DNA of 64,000 nt from Solibacteraceae bacterium (GTDB taxonomy: Bacteria; Acidobacteriota; Terriglobia; Bryobacterales; Bryobacteraceae). Location of the stretch: contig JAJPJX010000177.1 in NCBI GenBank assembly GCA_021324015.1, positions 1-64,000 on the forward strand, in the 5' to 3' direction. The stretch's first letter is position 1. Every line of letters starts with the position of its first letter. The notes under the pieces were generated by a model that worked only from the letters and a program-made list of their open reading frames with translations, was not told the origin of the DNA and made no database searches. A program made the translations under genes and the position numbers. This document shows, in pieces, positions 1 to 6,913 of the stretch.

Positions 1-1770
1 CTGCGGGAGGTGCTCAAGCACCTGACGCGCGAAGTCGAGCTGCTGGAACTGCGCGGCAAGATCCAGTCCGAGGTAAAGGGCCAGATCTCCCAGAGCCAGC
101 GCGAGTTTTACCTGCGCGAGCAGTTGAAGGCTATCCAGAAAGAGCTGGGCGAAGGGGACGAGACCCAGCGCGATATCGAGGAGCTGCGCGAGAAGCTGGA
201 AGCCGCCGGCATGGGCGAAGAAGTCAAGAAAGAGGCCATGAAGGAGCTGGACCGCCTGGCCCGCATTTCGCCCATGTCGCCCGAGTACGGCGTGACCCGC
301 ACGTACCTGGAGTGGATGGCCGGGCTTCCCTGGAGCACCTCCTCGGCCGTCCAGGTGGACGTCCGCAAGGCCGGAGAGATTCTGGACGAGGACCACTACG
401 ATCTGGAAAAAGTGAAGGACCGCATCCTGGACTACCTGGCGGTGCTGCAACTCCGCCCCGTACTGAAAGGCCCGATCCTGTGCTTCGTGGGGCCGCCGGG
501 GGTGGGCAAAACTTCGCTGGGACGCTCCATCGCCCGCGCCCTGGGACGCAAGTTCGCCCGCATCTCCATGGGCGGCATGCACGACGAAGCGGAGATCCGC
601 GGCCACCGGCGCACCTACATTGGCGCCCTGCCCGGGCAGATCATCCAGGGGCTGCGGCGGGCCGGCACCAACGATCCCGTCTTCATGCTGGACGAAGTGG
701 ACAAGCTGGGGCGGGATTTCCGCGGGGACCCGGCTTCCGCGCTGCTGGAAGTGCTCGACCCGGAACAGAACAACACCTTCCGCGACAACTACCTGGACGT
801 CCCGTTCGATCTCTCCAAGGTCCTGTTCATCACCACCGCCAACGTGCTCGACCCGGTTCCGGACGCGCTGCGCGACCGCATGGAGATCATCGATCTGCCG
901 GGCTACACGGAGCACGAGAAGGTGGCCATCGCGTTCCGCTACCTGATTCCCCGGCAGACCCAGGAAAACGGCCTGGACCCGGAGCAGGACATCCACTTCG
1001 GGGAAGACTCGGTGCGCTTTCTGATCCGGCGCTACACGCGCGAGGCCGGCGTGCGCAGCCTGGAGCGCGAAATCGGCACCCTCTGCCGCAAGCAGGCGCG
1101 CCGCATCGCCGAAGGCACGCGCCAGAAAGTGGAAGTGACCAGCGAGCTGATTGAGAAATCCCTGGGCGCGCCGAAGTTCCGCACGGACACCGAAGTGGCG
1201 GACCGCACCCGCCGTCCTGGCGTGGCCGTGGGGCTGGCCTGGACGCCGGTGGGCGGCGACATCCTCTTCATCGAGGCCAACCGCATGCCCGGCGGCAGCA
1301 AGGGGCTCATTATGACCGGACAGCTCGGGCCGGTGATGCAGGAGTCCGTGCAAGCGGCGCTCACCTGGGTGCGGGCCAACACGGCGGTTTACGGCATCGA
1401 TCCGGAGACCTTCAAGGCCAGCGACATCCACGTGCACGTGCCCGCCGGCGCCATCCCCAAGGACGGCCCTTCGGCCGGCATCACCATGGCGTCCGCCCTG
1501 CTCTCCATGCTCACCGGACGGCTGATTCGCGCCTTCCTGGCGATGACCGGCGAAATCACCCTCACGGGCCAGGTGCTGCCCGTGGGAGGCATCAAAGAAA
1601 AAGTGCTGGCCGCCAAGCGTGGGGGCATCCGCGAACTCATCCTGCCAGCGGAAAACGAGGTCAACGTCCGGGAAGACCTCAAGAGCGAGCAAATCGGAGA
1701 CATCCGGATCCACTTCGTGAAGACCATGGAGGAAGTGGCCGAGTTGGCGCTAGAGAAGAAGGAAGCGTAG
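1..1770 (+). CDS. lon: ATP-dependent protease Lon (3' part, N-terminus outside window)
   Basis: Cytoplasmic AAA+ serine protease that unfolds and degrades damaged and regulatory proteins. The frame is open from base 1, so the gene starts upstream; about 589 of the usual 800 or so residues are present and the N-terminal substrate-binding domain is mostly missing. Numbering from the GTG at position 10, a charged coiled coil spans residues 10-85, the Walker A GPPGVGKT is at 161-168, Walker B (VFMLDEVDKL) follows, and the protease domain begins near 400. The catalytic dyad is visible: Ser488 in KDGPSAG and Lys531 in GGIKEK, 43 residues apart as in E. coli Lon. It converges on dnaE2 with 57 bases between the stops. 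The family call is certain; only the start cannot be seen. Confidence 0.97.
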   Translation: MREVLKHLTREVELLELRGKIQSEVKGQISQSQREFYLREQLKAIQKELGEGDETQRDIEELREKLEAAGMGEEVKKEAMKELDRLARISPMSPEYGVTRTYLEWMAGLPWSTSSAVQVDVRKAGEILDEDHYDLEKVKDRILDYLAVLQLRPVLKGPILCFVGPPGVGKTSLGRSIARALGRKFARISMGGMHDEAEIRGHRRTYIGALPGQIIQGLRRAGTNDPVFMLDEVDKLGRDFRGDPASALLEVLDPEQNNTFRDNYLDVPFDLSKVLFITTANVLDPVPDALRDRMEIIDLPGYTEHEKVAIAFRYLIPRQTQENGLDPEQDIHFGEDSVRFLIRRYTREAGVRSLEREIGTLCRKQARRIAEGTRQKVEVTSELIEKSLGAPKFRTDTEVADRTRRPGVAVGLAWTPVGGDILFIEANRMPGGSKGLIMTGQLGPVMQESVQAALTWVRANTAVYGIDPETFKASDIHVHVPAGAIPKDGPSAGITMASALLSMLTGRLIRAFLAMTGEITLTGQVLPVGGIKEKVLAAKRGGIRELILPAENEVNVREDLKSEQIGDIRIHFVKTMEEVAELALEKKEA

Positions 1771-1776
1771 CGGGTA

Positions 1777-1809
1777 CCGCTCCCTGCGGTCGCGGCTCGG
1801 TAGCGACCG
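1777..1809. repeat. Dispersed GC-rich palindromic repeat, copy 1, in the lon/dnaE2 convergent gap
   Basis: Positions 1777-1798 carry a copy of the repeat whose core reads ccgctccct, one or two variable bases, then cggtcgcggctc; this copy lacks one base of the core. Within 1787-1809 the arms cggtcgc (1787-1793) and gcgaccg (1803-1809) form a perfect 7-bp stem with a 9-base loop. There is no T-tract, so this is not a classical intrinsic terminator, but a hairpin between two convergent stops could end or protect both transcripts. Confidence 0.7.
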
Positions 1810-1827
1810 TCCGGAAGCGGCGTTTCA

Positions 1828-4800
1828 CTAATAAAAATCGTGGGAGTCGGCGGCTGCGCCGGCCTCCAGCGGCGACACCCGTTCCGCCTTTACCGAAATT
1901 ACGTGGTCCTGATTCTGGAGGTGGCCATCGATGAGCAGAAACGGCTCGCCGACCACCACCAGGCGGTATCGCTGAAACACATCCGGGGTGAGGATGGCGT
2001 TGAGGATACCGGTTTCGTCCTCCATGCTCAGAAAGACGAAGCCCTTGGCCGTTCCCGGCCGCTGCCGCACGATCACCGCTCCGGCGACGCGCACCCGCCG
2101 GCCGTCGGGAATGCGCGGCAATTCGGCGGCGCAGGTGACGCCCAGGGCGCGCAGTTCCGCGCGGCGATGCGCCAGGGGGTGCCGCCCGATGGTCACGCCC
2201 GTGCCCCGGAAATCCGCCGCCAGGCGCTCGCCGGTGGTCATGCGCGCGAGCGGCGAATCCGCCGCGGCCTCGTGCAACGGCGCGAGCAGCGGCCCCGCCC
2301 GCCGCGCGGCGCGGGCAGCGTGCCACAGGGCGTCGCGGCGATGCATCCCCTCGAGCGCGTTCAACGCACCCACTTCGGCCAGGCGCGTCATCTCGTCTTT
2401 GCGCAATTCCGGCACGCGCAGCGCCAGGTCGTCCAGGCCGGTGAATGGCGCCCGCTCCCGCGCGCGCACGAGGGCCTGCCCCGCCTCTTCCCGCAGCCCC
2501 TTGACGTAGCGCAGCCCCAGCCGCAGGCATTTTGCTTCCAGCGTGCAGCTCCACTCCGAACGCGTCACGTCCGCCGGCAGCACCCGCAGGCCATGCCGCT
2601 GCGCGTCCTTGATCAACACCGCGGGATGATAGAACCCCAGCGGCTGGTTGTTCAGCATAGCGGCCGTGAACGCCGCCAGGAAATGACACTTCAAATACGC
2701 GCTGGCATAGGCGATGAGCGCGAAGCTGGCCGCGTGCGATTCCGGAAAACCGTATAGGGCGAACGAGGTGATGGCCTGGACGATGGTATTCTGCGCCTCG
2801 CCGGTGATGCCCTTCTGCTGCATGCCCGCGCGCAGCTTCTCCTCGATGGCGCGCATGCGCTTCTCCGAGCGCTTGAACCCCATGGCGCGCCGCAACTCTT
2901 CCGCTTCCCCGCCCGTGAAGCCCGCCACGGTCATGGCGATGCGCAGCAATTGTTCCTGGAACAGCGGCACACCCAGCGTGCGCCGCAGCACCGGCTCGAG
3001 CGAGGGATGCAGGTAATCCACCGGCTCCCGGCCCTGCCGCCGGCGCAGGTAGGGATGCACCATCTTGCCCACGATGGGCCCCGGCCGGATGATGGCCACC
3101 TGCACCACGATGTCGTAGAAGCGCCGCGGGCGCAGGCGCGGCAGACAGGACATCTGCGCGCGGCTCTCCACCTGGAACATGCCGATGGTGTCGGCCTGTT
3201 CGAGCGCGCGGTACACCGCCGCATCGTCCGGCGGCAGATGCGCCAGGTCCACTTCCTCCCCGTAGTGCCGGCGGATCAGATCGAGCGACTCCTCGAGCAC
3301 CGCCATCATGCCCAGCCCCAGCAGGTCCACCTTGATGATCCCCATGTCGGCGCAGTCTTCCTTGTCCCACTGCACCACCACGCGGCCGGGCATGGTGGCC
3401 GGCTCCAGCGGCACGATCGCATCCAGTTGCCCCTGGCAGATCACCATGCCGCCGGAGTGCTGTCCCAGGTGCCGCGGCAGATCCTGCACGGCTTCGTAGA
3501 GCTCCAGGAACTTGCGCACCCGCGGATGGTTCAGGTCCAGGCCCGCGTCGCGGAACTGCCGCGCGGTGGTGTCCTTGGGATCCTTCCACTCCCAGGTGTG
3601 CGCCAGGCCCGCCAGGCGGTCCAGCGTGGTCACCTCGAAGCCCAAGGCCTTGCCCACTTCCCGCGCGGCGGAGCGGCCGCGATAGGTGATCACATTGGCC
3701 GTCATGGCCGCGCCCAGCTTCCCGAAGCGCTGGTAGACGTACTGGATAACGCGCTCGCGCTGCTCCCCGCTGGGCAGGTCCAGGTCGATGTCCGGCCACT
3801 CTCCGCGCTCCTCGGAAAGAAAGCGCTCGAACAGCAGTTCCATGCCCACCGGATCCACCGCCGTGATGCCCAGCGAGTAGCACACGGCGCTGTTGGCCGC
3901 CGAGCCGCGCCCTTGCGCCAGGATGTGCTGCGCGCGGCAGAAATTCACGATGTCCCAGACGATCAGGAAATAGCCCTCCAGGTGGAGCTTCTCGATCAAA
4001 TCCAGCTCGCGCTCCACCTGCCGCCGCGCCTTTTCGTGGTAAGGCTGGTAGCGCCGGCGCGCCCCCGCTTCGGTGACTTTGCGCAGGTAGGAAGCCATGG
4101 TCTCGCCCGGCGGCGCGGGATAGCGCGGGAACTCGTATCCCAGGTCGGCCAGGGTGAATTCCAGGCGCGCGGAGATCTCCGCCGTGCGCGCCACCGCCTC
4201 CGGCAGGTCCGCGAACAGCCGTTGCATCTCCGCCGCGGATTTCAGGTGCCGCTCGCAATTCCGCGCCAGCAGGCGCCCGGCGGTATCGAGCGTCACCTTG
4301 TGCCGCACGCAGGTGAGCACGTCCAGCACCTCGCGCTGCTGCGGCAAGGCGTGGGACACGCCGTTGGTGGCCACGACCGGCACGCCCAGCCGCCGCGCCT
4401 GCTCCACGACCGCCTGATTGCGCGCCTCTTCCTCCCGGTCCAGGTGGCGCTGCAATTCGGCGTAGAGGCGGCCCTTGCCGAAAATATCGAGCAGGCGCTC
4501 GTCCACCTCCGGCGTGATGCAGATCAGGCCGCGGGCGTGCTCCGCCAGTTCGTCGAGCGTGGCCGCTCCCTCGCCCTTCCGAGCCCGCAGCTTCATGCGG
4601 GTGATCAGGCGGCACAGATTCTGATATCCCGCGCGGTTTTCGGCCAGCAGAGGCAAGGGCTGCCGGTCTCCCTCCAGGGTGATCTCCGCGCCGACGTGCG
4701 CCCGGATCCCCGCCTTTTTGGCCGCCATGTGGAACCGCGGCGCGCCGTAGACCCCGTCGCGGTCGAGCAACGCCATAGCCGGCAGATCCAGCCGGGCGCA

Positions 4801-4884
4801 GGCCTCCACCAGTTCCTCGGGCGGGGAGGCCCCCTGGAGGAAGCTGAAGGCCGAGCGCGCATGCAGTTCCACGTACTCAGTCAT
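1828..4884 (-). CDS. dnaE2: Error-prone DNA polymerase III alpha subunit DnaE2 (ImuC)
   Basis: The polymerase of the ImuA-ImuB-DnaE2 mutasome, used for translesion synthesis and induced mutagenesis. The predicted protein has 1018 residues, normal for DnaE2 and shorter than replicative DnaE (about 1160). The N-terminal PHP domain starts YVELHARSAFSFL, with a degenerate histidine pattern. The catalytic acidic motif PDIDLD supplies Asp365 and Asp367. Helix-hairpin-helix and OB-fold regions follow (VRVAGAVIVRQRPGTAKG, near the C-terminus). The ATG at 4884 was chosen because MTEYVELH aligns with the family N-terminus; longer frames run into imuB. Its first bases overlap the imuB stop by 8 nt, so translation is probably coupled. 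It is last in the imuA-imuB-dnaE2 operon. The third catalytic acid was not located with certainty. Confidence 0.95.
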   Translation of the reverse strand: MTEYVELHARSAFSFLQGASPPEELVEACARLDLPAMALLDRDGVYGAPRFHMAAKKAGIRAHVGAEITLEGDRQPLPLLAENRAGYQNLCRLITRMKLRARKGEGAATLDELAEHARGLICITPEVDERLLDIFGKGRLYAELQRHLDREEEARNQAVVEQARRLGVPVVATNGVSHALPQQREVLDVLTCVRHKVTLDTAGRLLARNCERHLKSAAEMQRLFADLPEAVARTAEISARLEFTLADLGYEFPRYPAPPGETMASYLRKVTEAGARRRYQPYHEKARRQVERELDLIEKLHLEGYFLIVWDIVNFCRAQHILAQGRGSAANSAVCYSLGITAVDPVGMELLFERFLSEERGEWPDIDLDLPSGEQRERVIQYVYQRFGKLGAAMTANVITYRGRSAAREVGKALGFEVTTLDRLAGLAHTWEWKDPKDTTARQFRDAGLDLNHPRVRKFLELYEAVQDLPRHLGQHSGGMVICQGQLDAIVPLEPATMPGRVVVQWDKEDCADMGIIKVDLLGLGMMAVLEESLDLIRRHYGEEVDLAHLPPDDAAVYRALEQADTIGMFQVESRAQMSCLPRLRPRRFYDIVVQVAIIRPGPIVGKMVHPYLRRRQGREPVDYLHPSLEPVLRRTLGVPLFQEQLLRIAMTVAGFTGGEAEELRRAMGFKRSEKRMRAIEEKLRAGMQQKGITGEAQNTIVQAITSFALYGFPESHAASFALIAYASAYLKCHFLAAFTAAMLNNQPLGFYHPAVLIKDAQRHGLRVLPADVTRSEWSCTLEAKCLRLGLRYVKGLREEAGQALVRARERAPFTGLDDLALRVPELRKDEMTRLAEVGALNALEGMHRRDALWHAARAARRAGPLLAPLHEAAADSPLARMTTGERLAADFRGTGVTIGRHPLAHRRAELRALGVTCAAELPRIPDGRRVRVAGAVIVRQRPGTAKGFVFLSMEDETGILNAILTPDVFQRYRLVVVGEPFLLIDGHLQNQDHVISVKAERVSPLEAGAAADSHDFY

Positions 4885-6145
4885 AGCTGCCCTCCAGGAA
4901 CCAGTTATGCCGCTCGCAGTACAGCCGGTGGAGGGAGCCGTCGCCCAGCGCCACGTCCCATTCGTCGCGCGCCCAGGGATCGGCGCGCCACCAGTCGCCG
5001 GAACTCCGCCACGGACCGGCACAGGCAGCCACCTCGCCGCACACCTCTTCCGCCTGCACATACGTGGGCTGCCCCGCCCGCAGCCGCACCCGCGCCGGGC
5101 GAGGGGGCCGGAACACCCGGAAGGCCAGGGACACCGCTCCCTGACGGTCGCGGCTCAGTTCCCTTTGCAAAAGTTGGCGATTTTCTGCCATGAAGCGGGT
5201 TATGCGGAAGGCTCCCGGGCGGTGCGTATCCAGCAATTCCGCCGAGCCGACATGCTCCTCCCCCACCAGCGCCGCCACCCGCGCCAGCGTCAGCTCGAGC
5301 TTTTCCGGCTCCGGCGCCAGCGGCACAAACAGCCCGTTCTGCGCCGCGCGCGTCGGCGCCGGCTGCGCCTCGAGCTCCACGCGCACGATGGCCGCGGCCG
5401 GAGGATGCGCGCTCAAATCCAGTTGCAGCAGCTTCAGGAAAGCCTTGGGATCCAGCATGGCGACCGGCAGCCGCAGCGCGCGCGCATGCTCGCTGCCGTC
5501 CGCCAGCCTCAGCCGCAGGCGCAGTTCGTGGGCCGCCAGGCCGCGGGATGCCAGGCGCGCGCAAAGCTCCTGCAAAAGGCGCGCCAGCAGGAACAGGAGC
5601 GGCTCCAGCAGTTCCAGCGGATCTTCCAGTTCCATCTCCGCGGCGAAGCGCGGCGGCTCTTCCACCGGCGTCAGCGGGCGCTGCGCTTCGCCGCGCGCCA
5701 GGAGCCGCAGCCGCACGCCTTCCGGCCCCAGCCGCTCCGCCAGCCCGATTTCCGGCAGGCGGGCCAGGTCGCGAAACCGCCGGATGCCCCAGCGCTCCAG
5801 CGTCTCGGCCAGTTCCGGCGAAGGCGCCAGCAGTTGGACCGGCAGGCTCTCCAGGAACTTGGCCTCATCGCCGTAGGGAATCACGCTGAGGCCGGCGAAG
5901 CCCCGCGCGGCGCACACGGCCGCATCCGGATTCGAGGCCACCGCCACGTTCACACGCAAGCCGGCCTCTCCGGCGTGCCGCGCGATGGCTGAGGCGATCT
6001 CCTGCGGCAGCCCGAAGATGCGGTCCAGGCCGCCGGCATCCAGCACTACCGTATCGGGCGCGGTCTGCTCCACCAGCGGCGAAAAGGTCTGGGCGCAATC
6101 CAGCAGCCCGGCGGGATTTTCCGGAGCGTGCAGGCACGCAAACAT
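4877..6145 (-). CDS. imuB: ImuB, catalytically inactive Y-family polymerase homologue
   Basis: In known systems ImuB is the clamp-binding hub that brings ImuA and DnaE2 to damaged DNA. The protein (422 residues) has the DinB/UmuC-like N-terminal fold: SPLVEQTAPDTVVLDAGG near residues 22-41 stands where active Y-family enzymes carry the SxDE catalytic motif, and that motif is absent here. The little-finger-like region and the C-terminal ImuB signature (GPWRSSGDWW ... WDVALGDGSLHRLY ... EGSYD) are intact. It starts 3 nt after the imuA stop and overlaps dnaE2 by 8 nt, which indicates one operon. Unusual point: residues 324-337 (about 5134-5177) are encoded by a copy of the dispersed palindromic repeat and read ELSRDRQGAV, an apparent in-frame insertion in a linker. 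The protein is somewhat shorter than many ImuB proteins (about 480-500). Confidence 0.93.
   Translation of the reverse strand: MFACLHAPENPAGLLDCAQTFSPLVEQTAPDTVVLDAGGLDRIFGLPQEIASAIARHAGEAGLRVNVAVASNPDAAVCAARGFAGLSVIPYGDEAKFLESLPVQLLAPSPELAETLERWGIRRFRDLARLPEIGLAERLGPEGVRLRLLARGEAQRPLTPVEEPPRFAAEMELEDPLELLEPLLFLLARLLQELCARLASRGLAAHELRLRLRLADGSEHARALRLPVAMLDPKAFLKLLQLDLSAHPPAAAIVRVELEAQPAPTRAAQNGLFVPLAPEPEKLELTLARVAALVGEEHVGSAELLDTHRPGAFRITRFMAENRQLLQRELSRDRQGAVSLAFRVFRPPRPARVRLRAGQPTYVQAEEVCGEVAACAGPWRSSGDWWRADPWARDEWDVALGDGSLHRLYCERHNWFLEGSYD
5134..5177. repeat. Dispersed palindromic repeat, copy 2, inside the imuB coding sequence
   Basis: The 23-bp core (ccgctccct, ga, cggtcgcggctc) at 5134-5156 is followed by agttccctttgcaaaagttgg (through 5177, with a base of variation). 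The same extended arrangement occurs at 29244-29286, where the tail reads ggttccgctggcaaaagttgg with small differences. A shared unit of about 44 bp, one copy intergenic and one inside a gene, supports insertion of a repeat unit rather than chance similarity. The insertion keeps the imuB frame open and adds the peptide ELSRDRQGAV. Confidence 0.8.
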
Positions 6146-6148
6146 GGC

Positions 6149-6826
6149 TCACCCCCAGACGCGCGCCTCGAACCAGGCGCGCGCCGCGCGCACCGGCTTG
6201 CGCCGCTCGGCCGCCGCCCGCAGGCCGCGCAGCAGCCGGGAACAGCCAGCCGCGCCGGACCACAGCACCGCTTCCCGGCGCAGTTCCAGCACCAGCGACG
6301 CGCAAGTCTTGGCCAGCGGCTGCCGTTCCAGGGCCAGCAACACCGTGGGCGTGTGCTCCACCGCGCGGCGCAGGCGAAACCAGGAGGTCAGGGAAATCCG
6401 CCGCGCGATCTCGACCGGGGTGTCGCCCAGGTCCAGCGCCACCAGCCCGAAGCCGCCGCCCTGCACCAGCAGATCGGCGGCCTTGAGCGCGTGTTCGGCG
6501 CGGCCGCCGCAGCGCACCCAGAGCAGCCGTGCCAGGTCCACGCCCGCCGCGGCCGCCGCAACCGGGTCGAAGGTATCGTCCGTATCCACCAGGGCACAGA
6601 CCTCCTCCCGCACCGCCACCTGGGCCATCACGGCATACAACAGGCAGGTGCGCCCCGAAGACACCGGCCCGCAGACCTCGGTGAGGCAGCCCCGCGGCAG
6701 CCCCCCAACCAGCGCATCCACCTCCGGAATGCCCGTGGGCAGGAGTTCCGGAGCAGGCCGGGCCTGCCATTCCAGAGGGGATCCCAGGACGGACGCGAGC
6801 TGTTCACGGAGCGCTGCGGAGGGCAT
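6149..6826 (-). CDS. imuA: ImuA, RecA-like protein of the mutagenesis cassette
   Basis: A 225-residue RecA-superfamily protein that acts with ImuB and DnaE2. The sequence shows LPTGIPEVDALVGGLPRG (residues 29-46), typical of RecA/ImuA N-termini, and a Walker-A-like GPVSSGRT at 53-60 in which arginine replaces the usual lysine, as expected for a degenerate ImuA P-loop. The strands VCALVDTDDTFDP and GLVALDLGDTP follow the RecA-core order, and the RecA C-terminal domain is missing. It is first in the operon, 3 nt before imuB. No strong Shine-Dalgarno sequence precedes the ATG. Upstream lie a perfect TTGACA and a phased direct repeat that may be the regulatory site. The cassette position makes the call firm although ImuA proteins diverge widely. 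Confidence 0.9.
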   Translation of the reverse strand: MPSAALREQLASVLGSPLEWQARPAPELLPTGIPEVDALVGGLPRGCLTEVCGPVSSGRTCLLYAVMAQVAVREEVCALVDTDDTFDPVAAAAAGVDLARLLWVRCGGRAEHALKAADLLVQGGGFGLVALDLGDTPVEIARRISLTSWFRLRRAVEHTPTVLLALERQPLAKTCASLVLELRREAVLWSGAAGCSRLLRGLRAAAERRKPVRAARAWFEARVWG

Positions 6827-6832
6827 CTGTTT

Positions 6833-6885
6833 TCGCTTTTTATTCGCCTATGCACTACTTTTGCAGAACTCCGCGCGCGTGTCAA
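6833..6885 (-). promoter_or_regulatory. Candidate imuA promoter and operator
   Basis: On the minus strand a perfect TTGACA lies at 6885-6880. A poor -10 (AAAAGT) follows at 6862-6857 with 17-base spacing, putting the transcript start near 6850 and the ATG at 6826. Just inside the predicted transcript, GCGAA occurs twice (6847-6843 and 6837-6833) with a 10-bp period, one helical turn. A weak promoter with a phased repeat is what a damage-responsive operator could look like, but it is not a known LexA box. The assignment is inference. Confidence 0.35.
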
Positions 6886-6901
6886 TCCCCGCGCGATCCG
6901 G

Positions 6902-6907
6902 TAGGAT
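6902..6907 (+). promoter_or_regulatory. -10-like hexamer immediately before the GH116-like gene
   Basis: TAGGAT ends seven bases before the ATG at 6914, so transcription would start at or next to the start codon and the mRNA would be leaderless. No convincing -35 was found. The bases AGGA could instead act as a short ribosome binding site. Confidence 0.3.
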
Positions 6908-6913
6908 CGTGGC

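Noticed and set aside
2950-5193. Open reading frame of 747 codons on the plus strand, antisense to dnaE2 and imuB
   Set aside because: It reads His/Gln/Arg-rich, low-complexity protein typical of the complement of a GC-rich gene; dnaE2 and imuB explain the region.
6827-6900. Possible E. coli-type LexA box before imuA
   Set aside because: No CTG-N10-CAG arrangement is present; only the GCGAA direct repeat is seen.
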